Notes under the pieces: model-generated
What the model was told of the DNA's origin: nothing
The model's input: the letters and a program-made list of their open reading frames with translations, nothing else
The model's database searches: none
NCBI GenBank assembly: GCA_028689145.1
Contig: JAQTWT010000001.1
Coordinates: forward strand, 395,821-459,820
Source of the DNA: Gallionella sp.
Lineage (GTDB): Bacteria; Pseudomonadota; Gammaproteobacteria; Burkholderiales; Gallionellaceae
DNA: 64,000 bases
Reading direction: 5' to 3'
Part shown: in pieces, positions 18,061 to 28,530 of the stretch
How positions within the stretch are numbered: the first letter of the stretch is position 1
Layout of the letters: each line of letters begins with the position of its first letter
Translations under genes and position numbers: made by a program

Positions 18061-18727
18061 CCGCCAGCCCGGCACAAGACAAGCCACGCCGCTTCGCTCA
18101 ACCGGTTTCACACTGGTCGAGATGTCAATCGTACTCGCGGTTATGGCGCTGCTGCTGGGAGGCTTGCTACCCGTCATCTCCGGCCAGATCGAACAGCAAC
18201 GCAGGACAGAAACACGAAAATACATGGATGAGGTGCGCGAGGCACTGTTGGGATATGCCATCGCGCACAAACACCTGCCTTGCCCGGACAGCAACGACGA
18301 TGGCACGGCAGAGCTAACTTGCAGTACCGCATCATCCGCAATTGGTACGTTGCCTTATGCCGATTTGGGCGTAGCCGATAAAGATGCTTATGGCAAAGTA
18401 TTGGATTACGCAGTCACCATAGAATTTGCCAATAGCGCGGCATATTTCACCCTGCTTACTGCAGGCGGGGTGCGCGTTTGCACCGCAGCCGCCACCCCGA
18501 CCACCAACCCCTGCACCGCCAATCTCACCTCCAAAGCGGCGGCGATAATCGTTTCACCCGGCGCGAATTGGGCAACCGCAACCTCGGCAGACGAAACTGA
18601 AAATACCGATGGCGACCCCTATTTTGTCAGTCATGATTTTGTGCAGAACGGTTTTGACGACATGGTGGTCTGGATTTCACCCAACATCCTGTTCAACCGT
18701 ATGGTTACAGCAGGGCAATTGCCTTAA
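18035..18727 (+). CDS. type IV prepilin-like pseudopilin with LPCPD domain
   Basis: A 230-residue protein with a classic class III prepilin signal: a 24-residue leader ending in RSTG, then FTLVEMSIVLAVMALLLGG. Glu5 is present, so prepilin peptidase should cleave between Gly24 and Phe25 and methylate the Phe. The mature part carries LPCPD at residues 81-85, a second Cys at 96 and IGTLPYADLGV at 103-113, matching the upstream pseudopilin. The ATG at 18035 lies 26 bases inside the previous gene. A longer frame to 17942 is antagonised by the prepilin leader length. No prepilin peptidase gene is in the window. Confidence 0.75.
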   Translation: MTASNCFPDRQPGTRQATPLRSTGFTLVEMSIVLAVMALLLGGLLPVISGQIEQQRRTETRKYMDEVREALLGYAIAHKHLPCPDSNDDGTAELTCSTASSAIGTLPYADLGVADKDAYGKVLDYAVTIEFANSAAYFTLLTAGGVRVCTAAATPTTNPCTANLTSKAAAIIVSPGANWATATSADETENTDGDPYFVSHDFVQNGFDDMVVWISPNILFNRMVTAGQLP

Positions 18728-18816
18728 GACGCATAAGGCACTGCATCAGGATTGCACTAAACACGGATGCGTCTACCTGTTAAAATACAGCACTTTTCGC
18801 CTTCCCGAACACATCC

Positions 18817-20196
18817 ATGTCTGCATCAAATTCCATGACCCCGGCTGAACGTCGCGCCAGCTTTGGCTTGGCCGGCATTTACGGCCTGCGTATGCTGGGG
18901 CTATTCATCATCCTGCCGGTGTTCGCGCTGTACGCGGAACATTTGCGCGGCGGCAACAGCCATCTGCTAATGGGCATCGCGCTCGGCGCTTACGGGCTAA
19001 CCCAGGCGATCCTGCAGATTCCCGCCGGCTGGCTGTCGGACCGGATCGGGCGCAAGCCGGTAATCTACCTCAGCCTGCTGCTGTTCGCGCTAGGCAGCTT
19101 CATCGCCGCGTATGCCGACGACATCTACTGGGTCATCGTCGGGCGCGTGGTGCAAGGCGCGGGCGCACTGAATGCGGCGGTGATGGCGCTGACCGCCGAC
19201 CTGACCCGCGAGGAAGTCCGCACCAAGGCGATGGCGCTGATCGGCATAACCATCGGAGCCACTTTCTCGCTGTCGCTGATATTGTCGCCGCTGCTCAACG
19301 GCGTGCTCGGCGTGCCCGGCATTTTCGCAATGACCGGCGTACTCGCGCTGCTGGCACTGCCGGTGGTTCGTTTTGTGATTCCAGATCCGACGATTACCCG
19401 CTTCCATACCGACACCGAATCCAGTAGCCAGCGCTTCGGCGAAGTGCTGCGCAACAAGGATCTGCTGCGCCTCGATTTCGGCATCTTCTCGTTGAGCGCG
19501 ATTCTGATGTCGATATTCATGCAGGTGCCGTTTCTGCTGCAGTCGAACGGACTGGATGTATCGCAGCATTGGCATGTCTATCTGCCGGTGATGCTGGCAT
19601 CGTTTGTACTCATGGTGCCGTTCATTATTGCAGCGGGGAAAAGTACCCGGATGAAACCGGTATTCATGCTGGCCATCGCCCTGGCGCTGTGCGCGCAGTT
19701 GCTGCTGATGTACGCGCAGCACAGTCTGTGGTTCATCGGCGCAGCGTTGCTTATCTTTTTTACCGCGTTCAACGTGCTGGAAGCCAAGCTGCCGTCGCTG
19801 ATTAGCGTGACCGCGCCGCTGGCTTCGAAGGGCACGGCGATGGGCGTTTACAGCAGCGTGCAGTTTCTCGGCGCGTTTTTCGGCGCGACTGCGGGCGGCG
19901 CGCTGATGCAGTATGTGGGCGGCAATGCGGTATTTCTGTTCAGTATCGGCCTGCTGTTACTGTGGTTGATCGTAGCCTCCGGCATGCAGCAGCCGGAAGC
20001 GGTGCGCACCAAACTGTACCATCTGCCGGAAACCACGGATGCCGCGGCTGCTGTAGAATTGCAAAATCGTCTCGCGCAACAGAAGGGTGTGCGAGAAGTA
20101 ATCGTGGTCGCTGCTGAACAGATGGTTTGCATCAAGGCGAACTTGCAGGAGTTCGATGAAACAGCGGTGAAACAACTCATAGCGAAAGGAGTATGA
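18817..20196 (+). CDS. yajR: MFS transporter with C-terminal domain, YajR-like
   Basis: A 459-residue major facilitator with twelve predicted helices. Visible marks are the N-terminal [11 protein letters not shown] and [12 protein letters not shown] segments, motif A between helices 2 and 3 ([14 protein letters not shown]) and [15 protein letters not shown]. The last 65 or so residues are soluble ([20 protein letters not shown]) and resemble the ferredoxin-like YAM domain that distinguishes YajR from ordinary drug transporters. The substrate is unknown. The stop is followed after one base by the ssb start codon, so the two may be cotranscribed. Confidence 0.78.
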   Translation: MSASNSMTPAERRASFGLAGIYGLRMLGLFIILPVFALYAEHLRGGNSHLLMGIALGAYGLTQAILQIPAGWLSDRIGRKPVIYLSLLLFALGSFIAAYADDIYWVIVGRVVQGAGALNAAVMALTADLTREEVRTKAMALIGITIGATFSLSLILSPLLNGVLGVPGIFAMTGVLALLALPVVRFVIPDPTITRFHTDTESSSQRFGEVLRNKDLLRLDFGIFSLSAILMSIFMQVPFLLQSNGLDVSQHWHVYLPVMLASFVLMVPFIIAAGKSTRMKPVFMLAIALALCAQLLLMYAQHSLWFIGAALLIFFTAFNVLEAKLPSLISVTAPLASKGTAMGVYSSVQFLGAFFGATAGGALMQYVGGNAVFLFSIGLLLLWLIVASGMQQPEAVRTKLYHLPETTDAAAAVELQNRLAQQKGVREVIVVAAEQMVCIKANLQEFDETAVKQLIAKGV

Positions 20197-20197
20197 A

Positions 20198-20662
20198 ATG
20201 TCGGTGAATAAAGTAATTCTGATAGGTCGCCTGGGCAAAGATCCGGAAACCCGCTATATGACCAGTGGCGAAGCGGTGACCAACTGCACGCTGGCGACTT
20301 CGGAAAACTGGAAAGACAAGAGCGGCGAGAAACAGGAAAAAACCGAGTGGCATAACTTGGTGTTTTATCGCCGCCTCGCCGAGATCGCCGGAGAATATCT
20401 GAAGAAAGGTTCGCAGATTTACGTCGAGGGCAAACTGCAAACCCGCAAGTGGCAGACCAAGGAAGGCCAGGATCGTTACACCACGGAGATCGTGGTCAAC
20501 GAAATGACCATGCTCGGCGGCAAATCGTCCGGCGGTAACAGCTTTGAGGTAGTGGAAAACAAACCCGCCGCGGCTTCGTACGGCGGCGATTCTACTCCGG
20601 CTAAAGCGGCTCCCGCTGCAAAAAGCAGCTTCGACAACTTCGACGACGATATTCCGTTTTGA
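20198..20662 (+). CDS. ssb: single-stranded DNA-binding protein
   Basis: A 154-residue SSB. The OB-fold occupies residues 1-110, with [18 protein letters not shown], the [18 protein letters not shown] core and the GKLQTRKWQ strand. A flexible Pro/Ala-rich linker follows, then the acidic tip DDDIPF that recruits replication and repair proteins. It protects single-stranded DNA during replication and recombination. A strong AAGGAG site precedes the ATG. A clear terminator follows 38 bases after the stop. Confidence 0.97.
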   Translation: MSVNKVILIGRLGKDPETRYMTSGEAVTNCTLATSENWKDKSGEKQEKTEWHNLVFYRRLAEIAGEYLKKGSQIYVEGKLQTRKWQTKEGQDRYTTEIVVNEMTMLGGKSSGGNSFEVVENKPAAASYGGDSTPAKAAPAAKSSFDNFDDDIPF

Positions 20663-20700
20663 ACCATACGTTCTGTTGATAAAGTATAGAATGAACAAGA

Positions 20701-20729
20701 AAAGACCCGCCGATGCGGGTCTTTTTGTT
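20701..20729 (+). terminator. rho-independent terminator after ssb
   Basis: A 10-bp stem (AAAGACCCGC / GCGGGTCTTT) with loop CGAT is followed by TTTTTG. It also carries an A-run on the left, so it could serve the convergent aldehyde dehydrogenase gene. Confidence 0.85.
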
Positions 20730-20745
20730 TGTGGCTAGAACAAAG

Positions 20746-22110
20746 CTACCGAATCCACACTGTTTTTGCATTCACAAATTCATGCATCCCCAGCTTTGAC
20801 AATTCACGCCCGTAGCCCGATGCCTTCACACCACCGAATGGCAGGCGCGGATCGGACTTGACCATGCCGTTGATGAAGGCACACCCGGCTTGAATCTGCT
20901 CTGCCAATTGTTCGGCGCGCGCCGTATCCTTGCTCCAAATTGATGAGCCGAGCCCGAAGCGGGTTTCATTGGCGATACGCAATGCGTCTTGTTCATCAAT
21001 GGCGCGAATCACAATAGCTACCGGACCGAATAGTTCTTCGTGCCAAGCGCAAGAATTGACTGTGACGCGATCCATAATTGAGGGCTGATAGAAAAATCCC
21101 GCACCTTCAACCGGCCGGCATCCGGTTACCGCTACTGCACCCTGCGCAATGGAATCCGCAACCTGACGATGTAGTTCATCACGCAGGTCGGCGCGTGCCA
21201 TCGGGCCGACCTGCGTGTCGTCGTTTATCGGATTGCCAACTTTAAGCGCTTCGACTTTCTCTTTGAACAAACGCAAGAATTCGTCGGCAATCTGAGGTAC
21301 GACGATGAAACGTTTGGCGGCAATGCACGACTGCCCGCAATTCAAAAAACGCGAGGCCACTGCCATGTTGACGGTGTGTTCCAGTTCCGCGTCGTGCAAC
21401 ACGACGAACGGGTCGGAGCCGCCCAGTTCCAGCACGCATTTCTTCAAATTCTGACCGGCACAGGCCGCCACCTTGCGCCCGGCTGCTTCCGAACCGGTGA
21501 GTGTCACGGCATGCACATGCGGACTGGCAATGGCTTCAGCGGCCTGATCTACTTCGATCATCAGGTTAGCAAACACATACTCCGGTAGTCCGCACTCGCG
21601 AAATATACTTTCAATGGCAAGCGCGCACTGCGGCACATTCGGCGCATGTTTCAGCGCCAGCGCATTACCCGCCATCAGCGCGGGAGCAGCGGCACGAAAC
21701 ACCTGCCAGAACGGGAAGTTCCACGGCATGATGGCAAGTACCACACCGAGCGGGTAATACGCGACATAGCTTTTACCGGCATCCGATTCCACCGGTTCGC
21801 TTAGCATGAATTCCTCGGCATGTTGCGCGTAGTAGTCGCACACTCCGGCGCACTTTTCCACTTCGGCGCGCGCTTCGCGCAACGGCTTGCCCATTTCCTG
21901 AGTGATGAGGGACGCGTAACGGTCGCGTTGCGTGTGCAGGTGAGCGGCCACTTTGAACAGCACTTCGGTGCGCTGCACATAAGAGGTTTGCGCCCAGACT
22001 TGCTGGGCGTGATGCACTTTCTGCAACGCTTGCTCCAAGCGTTGAGTATCCCAACTGGCGTAGGTTTGCATCGGCTGGTTGGTGGCCGGGTTTAGGCTTG
22101 CAAAGGGCAT
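20746..22110 (-). CDS. sad: NAD(P)-dependent succinate-semialdehyde dehydrogenase, Sad-type
   Basis: A 454-residue aldehyde dehydrogenase, close in length to E. coli Sad (462). It oxidises succinate semialdehyde, and probably related aldehydes, to the acid. Motifs are [19 protein letters not shown] (Rossmann region), [17 protein letters not shown], the catalytic Glu in LELGGSDPF and the catalytic Cys in NCGQSC. The segment [16 protein letters not shown] is characteristic of the Sad subgroup. The frame extends to 22212 through a repeat, but the ATG at 22110 has an AAGGAC site and the normal N-terminus. It lies downstream of cysK with a repeat in between. True substrate is inferred. Confidence 0.82.
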   Translation of the reverse strand: MPFASLNPATNQPMQTYASWDTQRLEQALQKVHHAQQVWAQTSYVQRTEVLFKVAAHLHTQRDRYASLITQEMGKPLREARAEVEKCAGVCDYYAQHAEEFMLSEPVESDAGKSYVAYYPLGVVLAIMPWNFPFWQVFRAAAPALMAGNALALKHAPNVPQCALAIESIFRECGLPEYVFANLMIEVDQAAEAIASPHVHAVTLTGSEAAGRKVAACAGQNLKKCVLELGGSDPFVVLHDAELEHTVNMAVASRFLNCGQSCIAAKRFIVVPQIADEFLRLFKEKVEALKVGNPINDDTQVGPMARADLRDELHRQVADSIAQGAVAVTGCRPVEGAGFFYQPSIMDRVTVNSCAWHEELFGPVAIVIRAIDEQDALRIANETRFGLGSSIWSKDTARAEQLAEQIQAGCAFINGMVKSDPRLPFGGVKASGYGRELSKLGMHEFVNAKTVWIR

Positions 22111-22133
22111 GGGGCTTGTCCTTCTATTTGGTG

Positions 22134-22222
22134 CGTAGGTTGGGTGAAGCGTTTTTTGCGTAACCCAACAGCCTTTTAAATGATGTTGGGTTACGCGATG
22201 AAGCCGCTTCACCCAACCTACG
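22134..22222. repeat. nested inverted repeat of the GTAGGTTGGGT type
   Basis: An outer perfect 18-bp inverted repeat (22134-22151 and 22205-22222) encloses an inner perfect 13-bp pair (22158-22170 and 22184-22196). The 89-bp element can fold into one long stem. It lies between cysK and the aldehyde dehydrogenase gene, both on the minus strand, so it would be transcribed if they share a message. Confidence 0.85.
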
Positions 22223-22227
22223 AGTTT

Positions 22228-23202
22228 TCAAATGGCAACACCTTTTTCGTCAAACATTCCCTCAAACAAAATCGAGCTGAGGTAGCGTTCGCCTGAATCG
22301 GGCAGCACGACGACGATGGTCTTGCCGGCATTCTCGGGGCGCTTAGCCAGACGCACGGCGACTGCCACTGCCGCTCCGCAGGAAATGCCCGACAGGATAC
22401 CTTCTTCTTTCGCCAGTCGGCGGGCATACATCACCGCATCCTCGTTGCTCACTTGTTCGATCTCGTCCACCAGCGACAAGTCGAGGGTGTCCGGCACGAA
22501 GCCTGCGCCGATACCCTGAATCTTGTGCGGCGCGGGTTTTAATTCCGCTCCAGCACGCTTCTGGGTAAGAATGGGACTGGCGGAGGGTTCCACCGCAACG
22601 GAGGTGATGGCCTTGCCTTTGGTATTTTTAATGTAGCGCGATATGCCGGTGATAGTGCCGCCGGTACCGACACCGGATACCAAGATGTCTATTTTGCCGT
22701 CGGTATCGTTCCAGATTTCCGGGCCGGTAGTCTGTTCGTGGATCGCGGGGTTGGCTGGATTCTTGAACTGTTGCAGCAGCACGTATTTTGGATCGGAGGC
22801 GGCTATCTCCTCAGCCTTGGCGATTGCGCCGCTCATCCCCTTCGCTCCTTCGGTGAGCACCAGTGTCGCACCGAATGCAACCAGCAGCTTGCGCCGCTCG
22901 ATACTCATAGTTTCCGGCATGGTCAGGGTGAGCGGGATGCCGCGCGCAGCAGCGACAAACGCCAGCGCGATGCCGGTGTTGCCGCTGGTGGGTTCGACGA
23001 TGTGCTTACCGGGACCGAGCAGGCCGCGTTTCTCGGCATCCGCGACCATCGCGGCACCGATGCGGCATTTGACCGAATAGGCGGGATTGCGCCCCTCGAC
23101 TTTGGCGAGGATAGTAGCAGGCGCGCCATCGCTGATGCGATTGAGGCGTACCAGCGGGGTACGACCGATGGATAGAGAATTATCTGCGTACCAGTTTGCC
23201 AT
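22228..23202 (-). CDS. cysK: cysteine synthase A (O-acetylserine sulfhydrylase)
   Basis: A 324-residue PLP enzyme of the CysK type, making L-cysteine from O-acetylserine and sulfide. The PLP lysine lies in [14 protein letters not shown]. The substrate loop is [15 protein letters not shown], the phosphate-binding loop [10 protein letters not shown], and [14 protein letters not shown] matches CysK rather than CysM. In the C-terminal cofactor motif a Cys replaces the usual second Ser (GISCGAA). Length equals E. coli CysK. A clear AGGGAGA site precedes the ATG. It is probably the first gene of a unit with the aldehyde dehydrogenase. Confidence 0.93.
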   Translation of the reverse strand: MANWYADNSLSIGRTPLVRLNRISDGAPATILAKVEGRNPAYSVKCRIGAAMVADAEKRGLLGPGKHIVEPTSGNTGIALAFVAAARGIPLTLTMPETMSIERRKLLVAFGATLVLTEGAKGMSGAIAKAEEIAASDPKYVLLQQFKNPANPAIHEQTTGPEIWNDTDGKIDILVSGVGTGGTITGISRYIKNTKGKAITSVAVEPSASPILTQKRAGAELKPAPHKIQGIGAGFVPDTLDLSLVDEIEQVSNEDAVMYARRLAKEEGILSGISCGAAVAVAVRLAKRPENAGKTIVVVLPDSGERYLSSILFEGMFDEKGVAI

Positions 23203-23234
23203 GGTGATCTCCCTGTTGAAATAGTGAGCTTAAA

Positions 23235-23374
23235 GGAAGTCTCTGCAAATTCAAAATCCGAAGCGAGACAAGGCGCGAAGGAAATTTTAGCGCGCCGCAT
23301 ATGTTGATATGTAAGCGATAAAATTTCATGAGCAACGCCGTATCGCAAAGGAGTTTGGGTTTGAAGAGGCTTCC
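23235..23374. mobile_element. MITE-like element with imperfect terminal inverted repeats
   Basis: Terminal arms 23235-23255 and 23354-23374 are inverted copies matching at 17 of 21 positions, beginning GGAAG. An inner perfect 9-bp inverted pair (GAAATTTTA / TAAAATTTC) and a CATATG-rich centre make the 140-bp unit highly foldable. No reading frame is present. It lies between the cysK start and the ribosomal-operon terminator. Confidence 0.6.
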
Positions 23375-23389
23375 TGAAGTGTACCAAAC

Positions 23390-23416
23390 AAAAAGCCGGG
23401 ATAACCCGGCTTTTTG
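23390..23416 (-). terminator. terminator of the spc/alpha ribosomal operon
   Basis: A stem AAAAAGCCGGG / CCCGGCTTTTT with loop ATAA lies about 27 bases after the rplQ stop on the minus strand. It is followed there by a U-rich end, and is symmetrical enough to work in both directions. Confidence 0.85.
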
Positions 23417-23442
23417 TTTAATGCTTAGAAGATGCGAGCAAT

Positions 23443-23829
23443 TTACTCGGCATCAACCGCCACAGCTTCCGCCGGACGATCCATCAACTCGATCAATGCC
23501 ATCGGTGCGTTGTCGCCCTGTCGGAAACCAAATTTGAGGATGCGCAGGTAGCCGCCGTTGCGGGCAGCGTAACGCGGGCCGAGCTCATCGAACAGCTTGC
23601 TGACCATTTCACGGTCGCGCAAACGGGCGAATGCCAGACGGCGATTTGCCAGACTCGGGGTCTTGCCCAGTGTCAGGATGGGTTCCGCGACACGGCGCAA
23701 TTCCTTGGCCTTTGGCAAAGTGGTCTTGATAAGTTCGTGGCGCAGCAGTGACACTGTCATGTTGCGGAACATCGCCAGACGGTGACTGCTGGTACGGTTG
23801 AGTTTTCTTAAACCTGAACGGTGACGCAT
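23443..23829 (-). CDS. rplQ: ribosomal protein L17
   Basis: A 128-residue large-subunit protein with the diagnostic N-terminus [17 protein letters not shown] and the core [26 protein letters not shown]. It is last in the ribosomal operon, downstream of rpoA as in most Proteobacteria, and is followed by a strong terminator. Confidence 0.98.
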   Translation of the reverse strand: MRHRSGLRKLNRTSSHRLAMFRNMTVSLLRHELIKTTLPKAKELRRVAEPILTLGKTPSLANRRLAFARLRDREMVSKLFDELGPRYAARNGGYLRILKFGFRQGDNAPMALIELMDRPAEAVAVDAE

Positions 23830-23877
23830 GATCTGCCTCTCTTAACTTCGTATATTTGCTTTAAACGGTTGCGCTAC

Positions 23878-24846
23878 TTAAACGGTAGCAACAGGCCAGT
23901 TTTCCAGCTTCATGCCCAGCGACAAATTGTGCTCGGCGAGAACCTGTTTGATTTCGTTCAGCGATTTGCGGCCCAGATTCGGGGTACGCAACAGGTCGTT
24001 TTCGGTGTACTGAATCAGATCGCCGATGTAATGGATGCTTTGCGCCTTGAGACAGTTCGAGGAACGCGGGGTCAATTCCAGATCGTCCACCGGACGCAAC
24101 AGGATAGGATCAACCTTCGGTGCCTGTACCTTCTCGACGACCGGCTCGGTACCTTCCAGCGCGGCGAACACCGAGAACTGGTCAACCAGAATCCGTGCCG
24201 CATTGCGGATTGCCTGTTCAGGGTCGATCGCACCGTTCGTCTCGATGTGCAGCACCAGCTTGTCCAGATCGGTGCGCTGTTCCACACGTGCGCTCTCGAC
24301 CGCGTAGCTGACGCGGCTGACCGGGCTGAACGATGCGTCCAGTGCAATATGACCGACGGCACGCGACTCATTGGAAGCTTGGCGTGAAATTGCCGACACA
24401 TAGCCGCGACCCTGCTCAACCTTGATCTGCATGTCCAGCTTGCCGCCGGCAGTCAGATGCGCGATCACGTGCTCGGGGTTGATCACTTCGACATCGGCAT
24501 TACCGCTAATGTCGGCGGCAGTCACGATCCCGGCCCCTTCCTTTTTGATGCTTAGCACTACTTCCTGCATGTTGTGCAGACGCAGTACCACGCCCTTCAG
24601 GTTCAACAGGATATCCACGACATCTTCCTGCACACCGTCGATTGTCGCGTATTCATGCAATACGCCCGCCATTTTGACTTCGGTCGGTGCAGCACCGGCC
24701 ATTGACGACAACAGGATACGGCGCAATGCGTTGCCCAATGTGTGGCCGTAGCCGCGTTCAAAGGGCTCCATCACCACCTTGGCTTGGGTGGCGGAAATCT
24801 TTTGCACATCGATGATGCGTGGTTTTAAAAAATCATTCTTAGGCAT
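23878..24846 (-). CDS. rpoA: RNA polymerase alpha subunit
   Basis: A 322-residue subunit. The N-terminal assembly domain includes [20 protein letters not shown]. The C-terminal domain, which binds UP elements and activators, contains [18 protein letters not shown] and [16 protein letters not shown]. It initiates assembly of core polymerase by dimerising and recruiting beta and beta'. Order rpsD-rpoA-rplQ is the conserved alpha-operon order. Confidence 0.98.
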   Translation of the reverse strand: MPKNDFLKPRIIDVQKISATQAKVVMEPFERGYGHTLGNALRRILLSSMAGAAPTEVKMAGVLHEYATIDGVQEDVVDILLNLKGVVLRLHNMQEVVLSIKKEGAGIVTAADISGNADVEVINPEHVIAHLTAGGKLDMQIKVEQGRGYVSAISRQASNESRAVGHIALDASFSPVSRVSYAVESARVEQRTDLDKLVLHIETNGAIDPEQAIRNAARILVDQFSVFAALEGTEPVVEKVQAPKVDPILLRPVDDLELTPRSSNCLKAQSIHYIGDLIQYTENDLLRTPNLGRKSLNEIKQVLAEHNLSLGMKLENWPVATV

Positions 24847-24863
24847 ACGCTACTCCGTGTGGA

Positions 24864-25493
24864 TTACTTGGAATACAACTCGACCACCAGATGCTCGTTG
24901 ATGGTTGCAGGCAGTTCGGCACGTTGCGGCTTGGCTTTGAATGTTCCCTTGAGTGCTTTGGTATCCATTTCGATCCATTCCGGAAAGCCGCGCTGCTCAG
25001 CTGCAGCCAGTGCCGCTTTGATACGCAGTTGCGCCTTGGATTTTTCGGCAACTTCAACCACGTCGCCGGGGCGCACTTGATAGGAAGGAATGTTTACGCG
25101 CTTGCCGTTTACCAGCACCGCATTGTGACGCACAGCTTGACGCGCTTCGGCACGCGACGCGCCAAAACCCATGCGGTAGGACACATTGTCCAGACGCGAT
25201 TCCAGAATTTGCAACAAGCTTTCGCCGGTAATGCCGCGCTGGCTTTCCGCTTGCTTGTAAGTCAGGCGGAATTGTTTTTCCAGCACACCGTAGATACGGC
25301 GAACTTTTTGTTTTTCACGCAACTGACCGCCGTATTCTGACAAACGGGTATTTTTCTTTTGTCCGTGCTGACCGGGCGGATAAGCCCTGCGTTCAACAGC
25401 GCATTTATCGGTAAAACATTTTTCGCCCTTCAGAAACAGCTTTTCGCCTTCGCGGCGACACTGACGGCACTTTGCATCAAGATTTCTAGCCAA
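24864..25493 (-). CDS. rpsD: ribosomal protein S4
   Basis: A 209-residue primary 16S rRNA-binding protein. The N-terminus keeps four cysteines (AKCRQC then GEKCFTDKC), the zinc-binding C+ form. The S4 RNA-binding domain follows ([19 protein letters not shown], then [15 protein letters not shown]). In E. coli S4 represses the alpha operon translationally. Whether that holds here cannot be judged from the sequence. Confidence 0.98.
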   Translation of the reverse strand: MARNLDAKCRQCRREGEKLFLKGEKCFTDKCAVERRAYPPGQHGQKKNTRLSEYGGQLREKQKVRRIYGVLEKQFRLTYKQAESQRGITGESLLQILESRLDNVSYRMGFGASRAEARQAVRHNAVLVNGKRVNIPSYQVRPGDVVEVAEKSKAQLRIKAALAAAEQRGFPEWIEMDTKALKGTFKAKPQRAELPATINEHLVVELYSK

Positions 25494-25510
25494 GATCGAC
25501 TCCCAAAAAA

Positions 25511-25900
25511 TTAGATACGGCGCTTTTTAGGCGGACGGCAGCCGTTGTGCGGCACCGGTGTAATATCGGAGATGCTGGTAATCTTAAAACCAGCCGCATT
25601 CAAAGCGCGCACTGCGGATTCGCGGCCCGGGCCCGGTCCCTTGATGCGGACTTCAAGATTCTTGACACCGCATTCAACAGCAGACTTGCCCACCACTTCG
25701 GCTGCAACCTGGGCTGCAAACGGCGTGCTTTTACGCGAGCCCTTGAAGCCCTGCGCACCACTGGTGGACCATGCCAGCGTGTTGCCCTGACGGTCGGTAA
25801 TGGTAACGATGGTGTTATTGAAAGAAGCGTGAACGTGCGCGATACCTTCGGCTACGTTCTTTTTGACTTTCTTGCGCACTTTCGTGCTTGGCTTAGCCAT
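25511..25900 (-). CDS. rpsK: ribosomal protein S11
   Basis: A 129-residue small-subunit platform protein with the conserved [19 protein letters not shown] and the C-terminal [18 protein letters not shown]. It starts 30 bases after rpsM in the alpha-operon order. Confidence 0.98.
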   Translation of the reverse strand: MAKPSTKVRKKVKKNVAEGIAHVHASFNNTIVTITDRQGNTLAWSTSGAQGFKGSRKSTPFAAQVAAEVVGKSAVECGVKNLEVRIKGPGPGRESAVRALNAAGFKITSISDITPVPHNGCRPPKKRRI

Positions 25901-25930
25901 AATCTAATCCTCTAATGCGTTATAGCAAAC

Positions 25931-26296
25931 TTACTTTTTGGCACCGGCAATCGCCTTGCGCGGTCCCTTGCGGGTACGTGCATTGGTGCGAGTGCGCTGG
26001 CCGCGACATGGCAAACCGCGACGATGACGCACGCCGCGATAGCAACCCAGATCCATCAGGCGCTTGATGTTCATGGTCGTTTCACGACGCAGATCACCCT
26101 CCACCGTGAACTTGGCGACTTGTTCGCGCAGTTTTTCAACTTCCGCGTCTGTCAGGTCTTTCATCTTTGTGGATGCGTTGACGCCAGCCGACGCGCAAAT
26201 GCCTTGCGAACGCATACGTCCGATGCCATAGATTGCAGTCAAAGCAATCACAGCGTGTTGATGGTTGGGGATATTGACCCCTGCAATACGTGCCAT
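25931..26296 (-). CDS. rpsM: ribosomal protein S13
   Basis: A 121-residue protein of the 30S head that contacts tRNA and 50S bridges. It begins [19 protein letters not shown] and has the helix-hairpin-helix YGIGRMRS and the basic tail [19 protein letters not shown]. It follows rpmJ in the usual order. Confidence 0.98.
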   Translation of the reverse strand: MARIAGVNIPNHQHAVIALTAIYGIGRMRSQGICASAGVNASTKMKDLTDAEVEKLREQVAKFTVEGDLRRETTMNIKRLMDLGCYRGVRHRRGLPCRGQRTRTNARTRKGPRKAIAGAKK

Positions 26297-26354
26297 GCAG
26301 CTACCCTATCTTTGAAAGTCGAAAATTATATCATCCGCAGGCTGCTTTGTTCAA

Positions 26355-26468
26355 TCAGCCTTGGCGTTGTTTGTGGCGCGGTTCTGTGCATATCACGCGC
26401 ACCACGCGTTTGCGAATAACTATTTTGCAGTTACGGCAGATCTTCTTTACTGATGCTTGTACTCTCAT
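26355..26468 (-). CDS. rpmJ: ribosomal protein L36
   Basis: A 37-residue gene, too short for most ORF lists. It reads [15 protein letters not shown], then [15 protein letters not shown]. The zinc ligands Cys-x2-Cys, Cys and His are intact, so it is the C+ form. A strong AAGGAG site lies just upstream. It sits between infA and rpsM, as in many Betaproteobacteria. Confidence 0.96.
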   Translation of the reverse strand: MRVQASVKKICRNCKIVIRKRVVRVICTEPRHKQRQG

Positions 26469-26531
26469 TTGCTTCTCCTTACTTCATGTAGAGCGAGGTT
26501 TACCGCGCCCAAATTACCAATCATCGTGCGA

Positions 26532-26551
26532 GGGCGCGATGAATCTCGCCC
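26532..26551. repeat. REP-like palindrome at the infA stop codon
   Basis: A GGGCGcGAT / ATCtCGCCC palindrome directly follows infA. On the minus strand it reads TAGGGGCGAGATTCATCGCGCCC, and the first three bases are the infA stop codon. A sister copy in the same relation ends pdxA at 38244-38266. Confidence 0.75.
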
Positions 26552-26770
26552 CTACTTGGCGCGGAACACAATGCGCGCCTTGCTCAAATCATACGGTGTC
26601 AATTCAACAGTCACCTTGTCGCCCGGCAGGATACGAATGTAATGCATACGCATCTTTCCCGAGATATGACCCAACACCACATGACCATTTTCCAGCTTGA
26701 TACGGAATGTCGCGTTCGGCAACGACTCCTCTATCTCACCCGCCATCTGAATCACATCTTCTTTAGCCAT
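26552..26770 (-). CDS. infA: translation initiation factor IF-1
   Basis: A 72-residue S1-type OB-fold protein ([20 protein letters not shown], ending [11 protein letters not shown]). It occupies the A site during initiation. Its ATG shares a base with the secY stop (TAATG), so the two are coupled. The TAG stop codon is formed by the first bases of a REP-like palindrome. Confidence 0.97.
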   Translation of the reverse strand: MAKEDVIQMAGEIEESLPNATFRIKLENGHVVLGHISGKMRMHYIRILPGDKVTVELTPYDLSKARIVFRAK

Positions 26771-28086
26771 TAGCGCGCAAACCCACCCTTGAAATTGGCT
26801 TTCTTCAACAGGCTTTCATACTGATGGGTCATCAGATAAGACTGCACTTGCGCCATGAAGTCCATCGTCACCACTACCAGAATCAACAGTGACGTTCCAC
26901 CGAAGTAAAACGGCACGTTCCACTTTACTACCAGAAACTCCGGCAACAAACACACCAGCGTAATATACACCGCACCGACCATCGTCAGACGCAGCATGAT
27001 CTTTTCCACATATCGCGCGGTTTGCTCGCCTGGACGAATACCGGGCAAAAACGCACCGCTCTTTTTCAGATTGTCCGCCGTTTCTTTCGGGCTAAACACC
27101 AGCGCCGTGTAGAAGAAGCAGAAAAACACAATCGCTACCGCATACACCAACACATAAATCGGCTGCCCGGGAGACAGCATATCGCTGATATCCTTCAACC
27201 AGTTCATGCCTTGTCCGCTACCAAACCAGCCCGCAATCGTTGCCGGAAACAAAATAATGCTTGAGGCAAAAATCGGCGGAATTACACCGGCCATATTCAG
27301 CTTCAAAGGCAGATGGGAACTTTGCCCACCCATCATCTTGTTACCTACTTGCCGCTTGGCATAGTTCACCAAAATCTTGCGCTGACCGCGTTCAACAAAC
27401 ACTACCAGCGCCGTCACTGCAATCGCACCAATAAACAGAAACAGCACCAGCGGGATCGAAAATGCGCCGGTACGCGTCAATTCCAGCGTACTACCGATCG
27501 CACTTGGCAATCCTGCCGCGATACCCGCGAAGATAATCAGCGAAATACCGTTACCCAAACCGCGCTCGGTGATCTGCTCACCCAGCCACATCAGGAACAT
27601 CGTGCCGGTCACCAAAGTGATCACCGAGGTCATCTGGAACATCGCGCCCGGATTCGGCACCAGCCCGGGTTGCGACTGCAGCGCCACCGAAATACCAAAC
27701 GCCTGAAACAGCGCCAGAGCCAGCGTTCCGTAACGCGTGTACTGTGTAATCTTGCGGCGACCCGCTTCGCCTTCTTTCTTCAACTGCTCGAGATGCGGAA
27801 CAGCTATCGCGGCCAATTGCATGATGATCGATGCCGAAATGTACGGCATGATGCCCAGCGCAAAAATCGTGAAACGTTCCAGAGCACCGCCCGAGAACAT
27901 GTTGAACATGCCCAAGATGCCGTCTTTTTGCGACTTGAACAAATCCGCCAGCACAGTCGGGTCGATCCCCGGCACCGGGATGTGCGCGCCGATACGGAAC
28001 ACCACCAACGCACCCAGCAAAAACCACAGGCGCTGGCTCAAATCGCCATACTTGCCTTTTTTGACGCCACTAGCGATTGTACTCAC
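26770..28086 (-). CDS. secY: protein translocase subunit SecY
   Basis: A 438-residue ten-helix channel of the Sec translocon. Conserved pieces include [22 protein letters not shown] at residues 20-41, the plug region [27 protein letters not shown] (51-77), and the cytoplasmic loop [12 protein letters not shown]. It passes unfolded proteins across or into the inner membrane with SecE, SecG and SecA. It lies at the end of the spc block, followed by infA. Confidence 0.97.
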   Translation of the reverse strand: MSTIASGVKKGKYGDLSQRLWFLLGALVVFRIGAHIPVPGIDPTVLADLFKSQKDGILGMFNMFSGGALERFTIFALGIMPYISASIIMQLAAIAVPHLEQLKKEGEAGRRKITQYTRYGTLALALFQAFGISVALQSQPGLVPNPGAMFQMTSVITLVTGTMFLMWLGEQITERGLGNGISLIIFAGIAAGLPSAIGSTLELTRTGAFSIPLVLFLFIGAIAVTALVVFVERGQRKILVNYAKRQVGNKMMGGQSSHLPLKLNMAGVIPPIFASSIILFPATIAGWFGSGQGMNWLKDISDMLSPGQPIYVLVYAVAIVFFCFFYTALVFSPKETADNLKKSGAFLPGIRPGEQTARYVEKIMLRLTMVGAVYITLVCLLPEFLVVKWNVPFYFGGTSLLILVVVTMDFMAQVQSYLMTHQYESLLKKANFKGGFAR

Positions 28087-28094
28087 GTATAACC

Positions 28095-28529
28095 TTACTC
28101 GGCGATGCTTCCGCCAGCGGCTTCAATCGCTGCACGTGCACCCTTTGTTGCCAGCAAACCCTGCAACTTCACTGCACGGGAAATCTCACCGCACAAAATA
28201 ACTTTAACCGTCAAAGCGTTGGCATGAACCACACCGGCTTGCTTGAGCGCCAGCAAATCAATATTGTCGACCGGCATTTTTTGCAGATCGGACAAACGCA
28301 CTTGCGCAGTGTCATAGCGGGTCAGCGAAACGAAACCGCGCTTTGGCAAACGGCGCTGCAACGGCATTTGACCGCCTTCGAAACCGACCTTATGAAAGCC
28401 GCCGGCGCGGGATTTTTGCCCCTTGTGACCGCGACCGGCGGTCTTGCCCAGACCGGAACCGATACCACGACCAACGCGACGCTTGGCGTGCTTGGCTCCC
28501 TGTGCAGGTTGAATATTGTTTAGACGCAT
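28095..28529 (-). CDS. rplO: ribosomal protein L15
   Basis: A 144-residue late-assembly 50S protein. Diagnostic segments are the N-terminal [20 protein letters not shown], then [13 protein letters not shown] and [18 protein letters not shown]. It precedes secY in the normal order. Confidence 0.97.
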   Translation of the reverse strand: MRLNNIQPAQGAKHAKRRVGRGIGSGLGKTAGRGHKGQKSRAGGFHKVGFEGGQMPLQRRLPKRGFVSLTRYDTAQVRLSDLQKMPVDNIDLLALKQAGVVHANALTVKVILCGEISRAVKLQGLLATKGARAAIEAAGGSIAE

Positions 28530-28530
28530 C

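Noticed and set aside
22111..23234. riboswitch or T-box upstream of cysK or the aldehyde dehydrogenase gene
   Set aside because: The structured DNA there is explained by dispersed inverted repeats, and no conserved riboswitch core was recognised.
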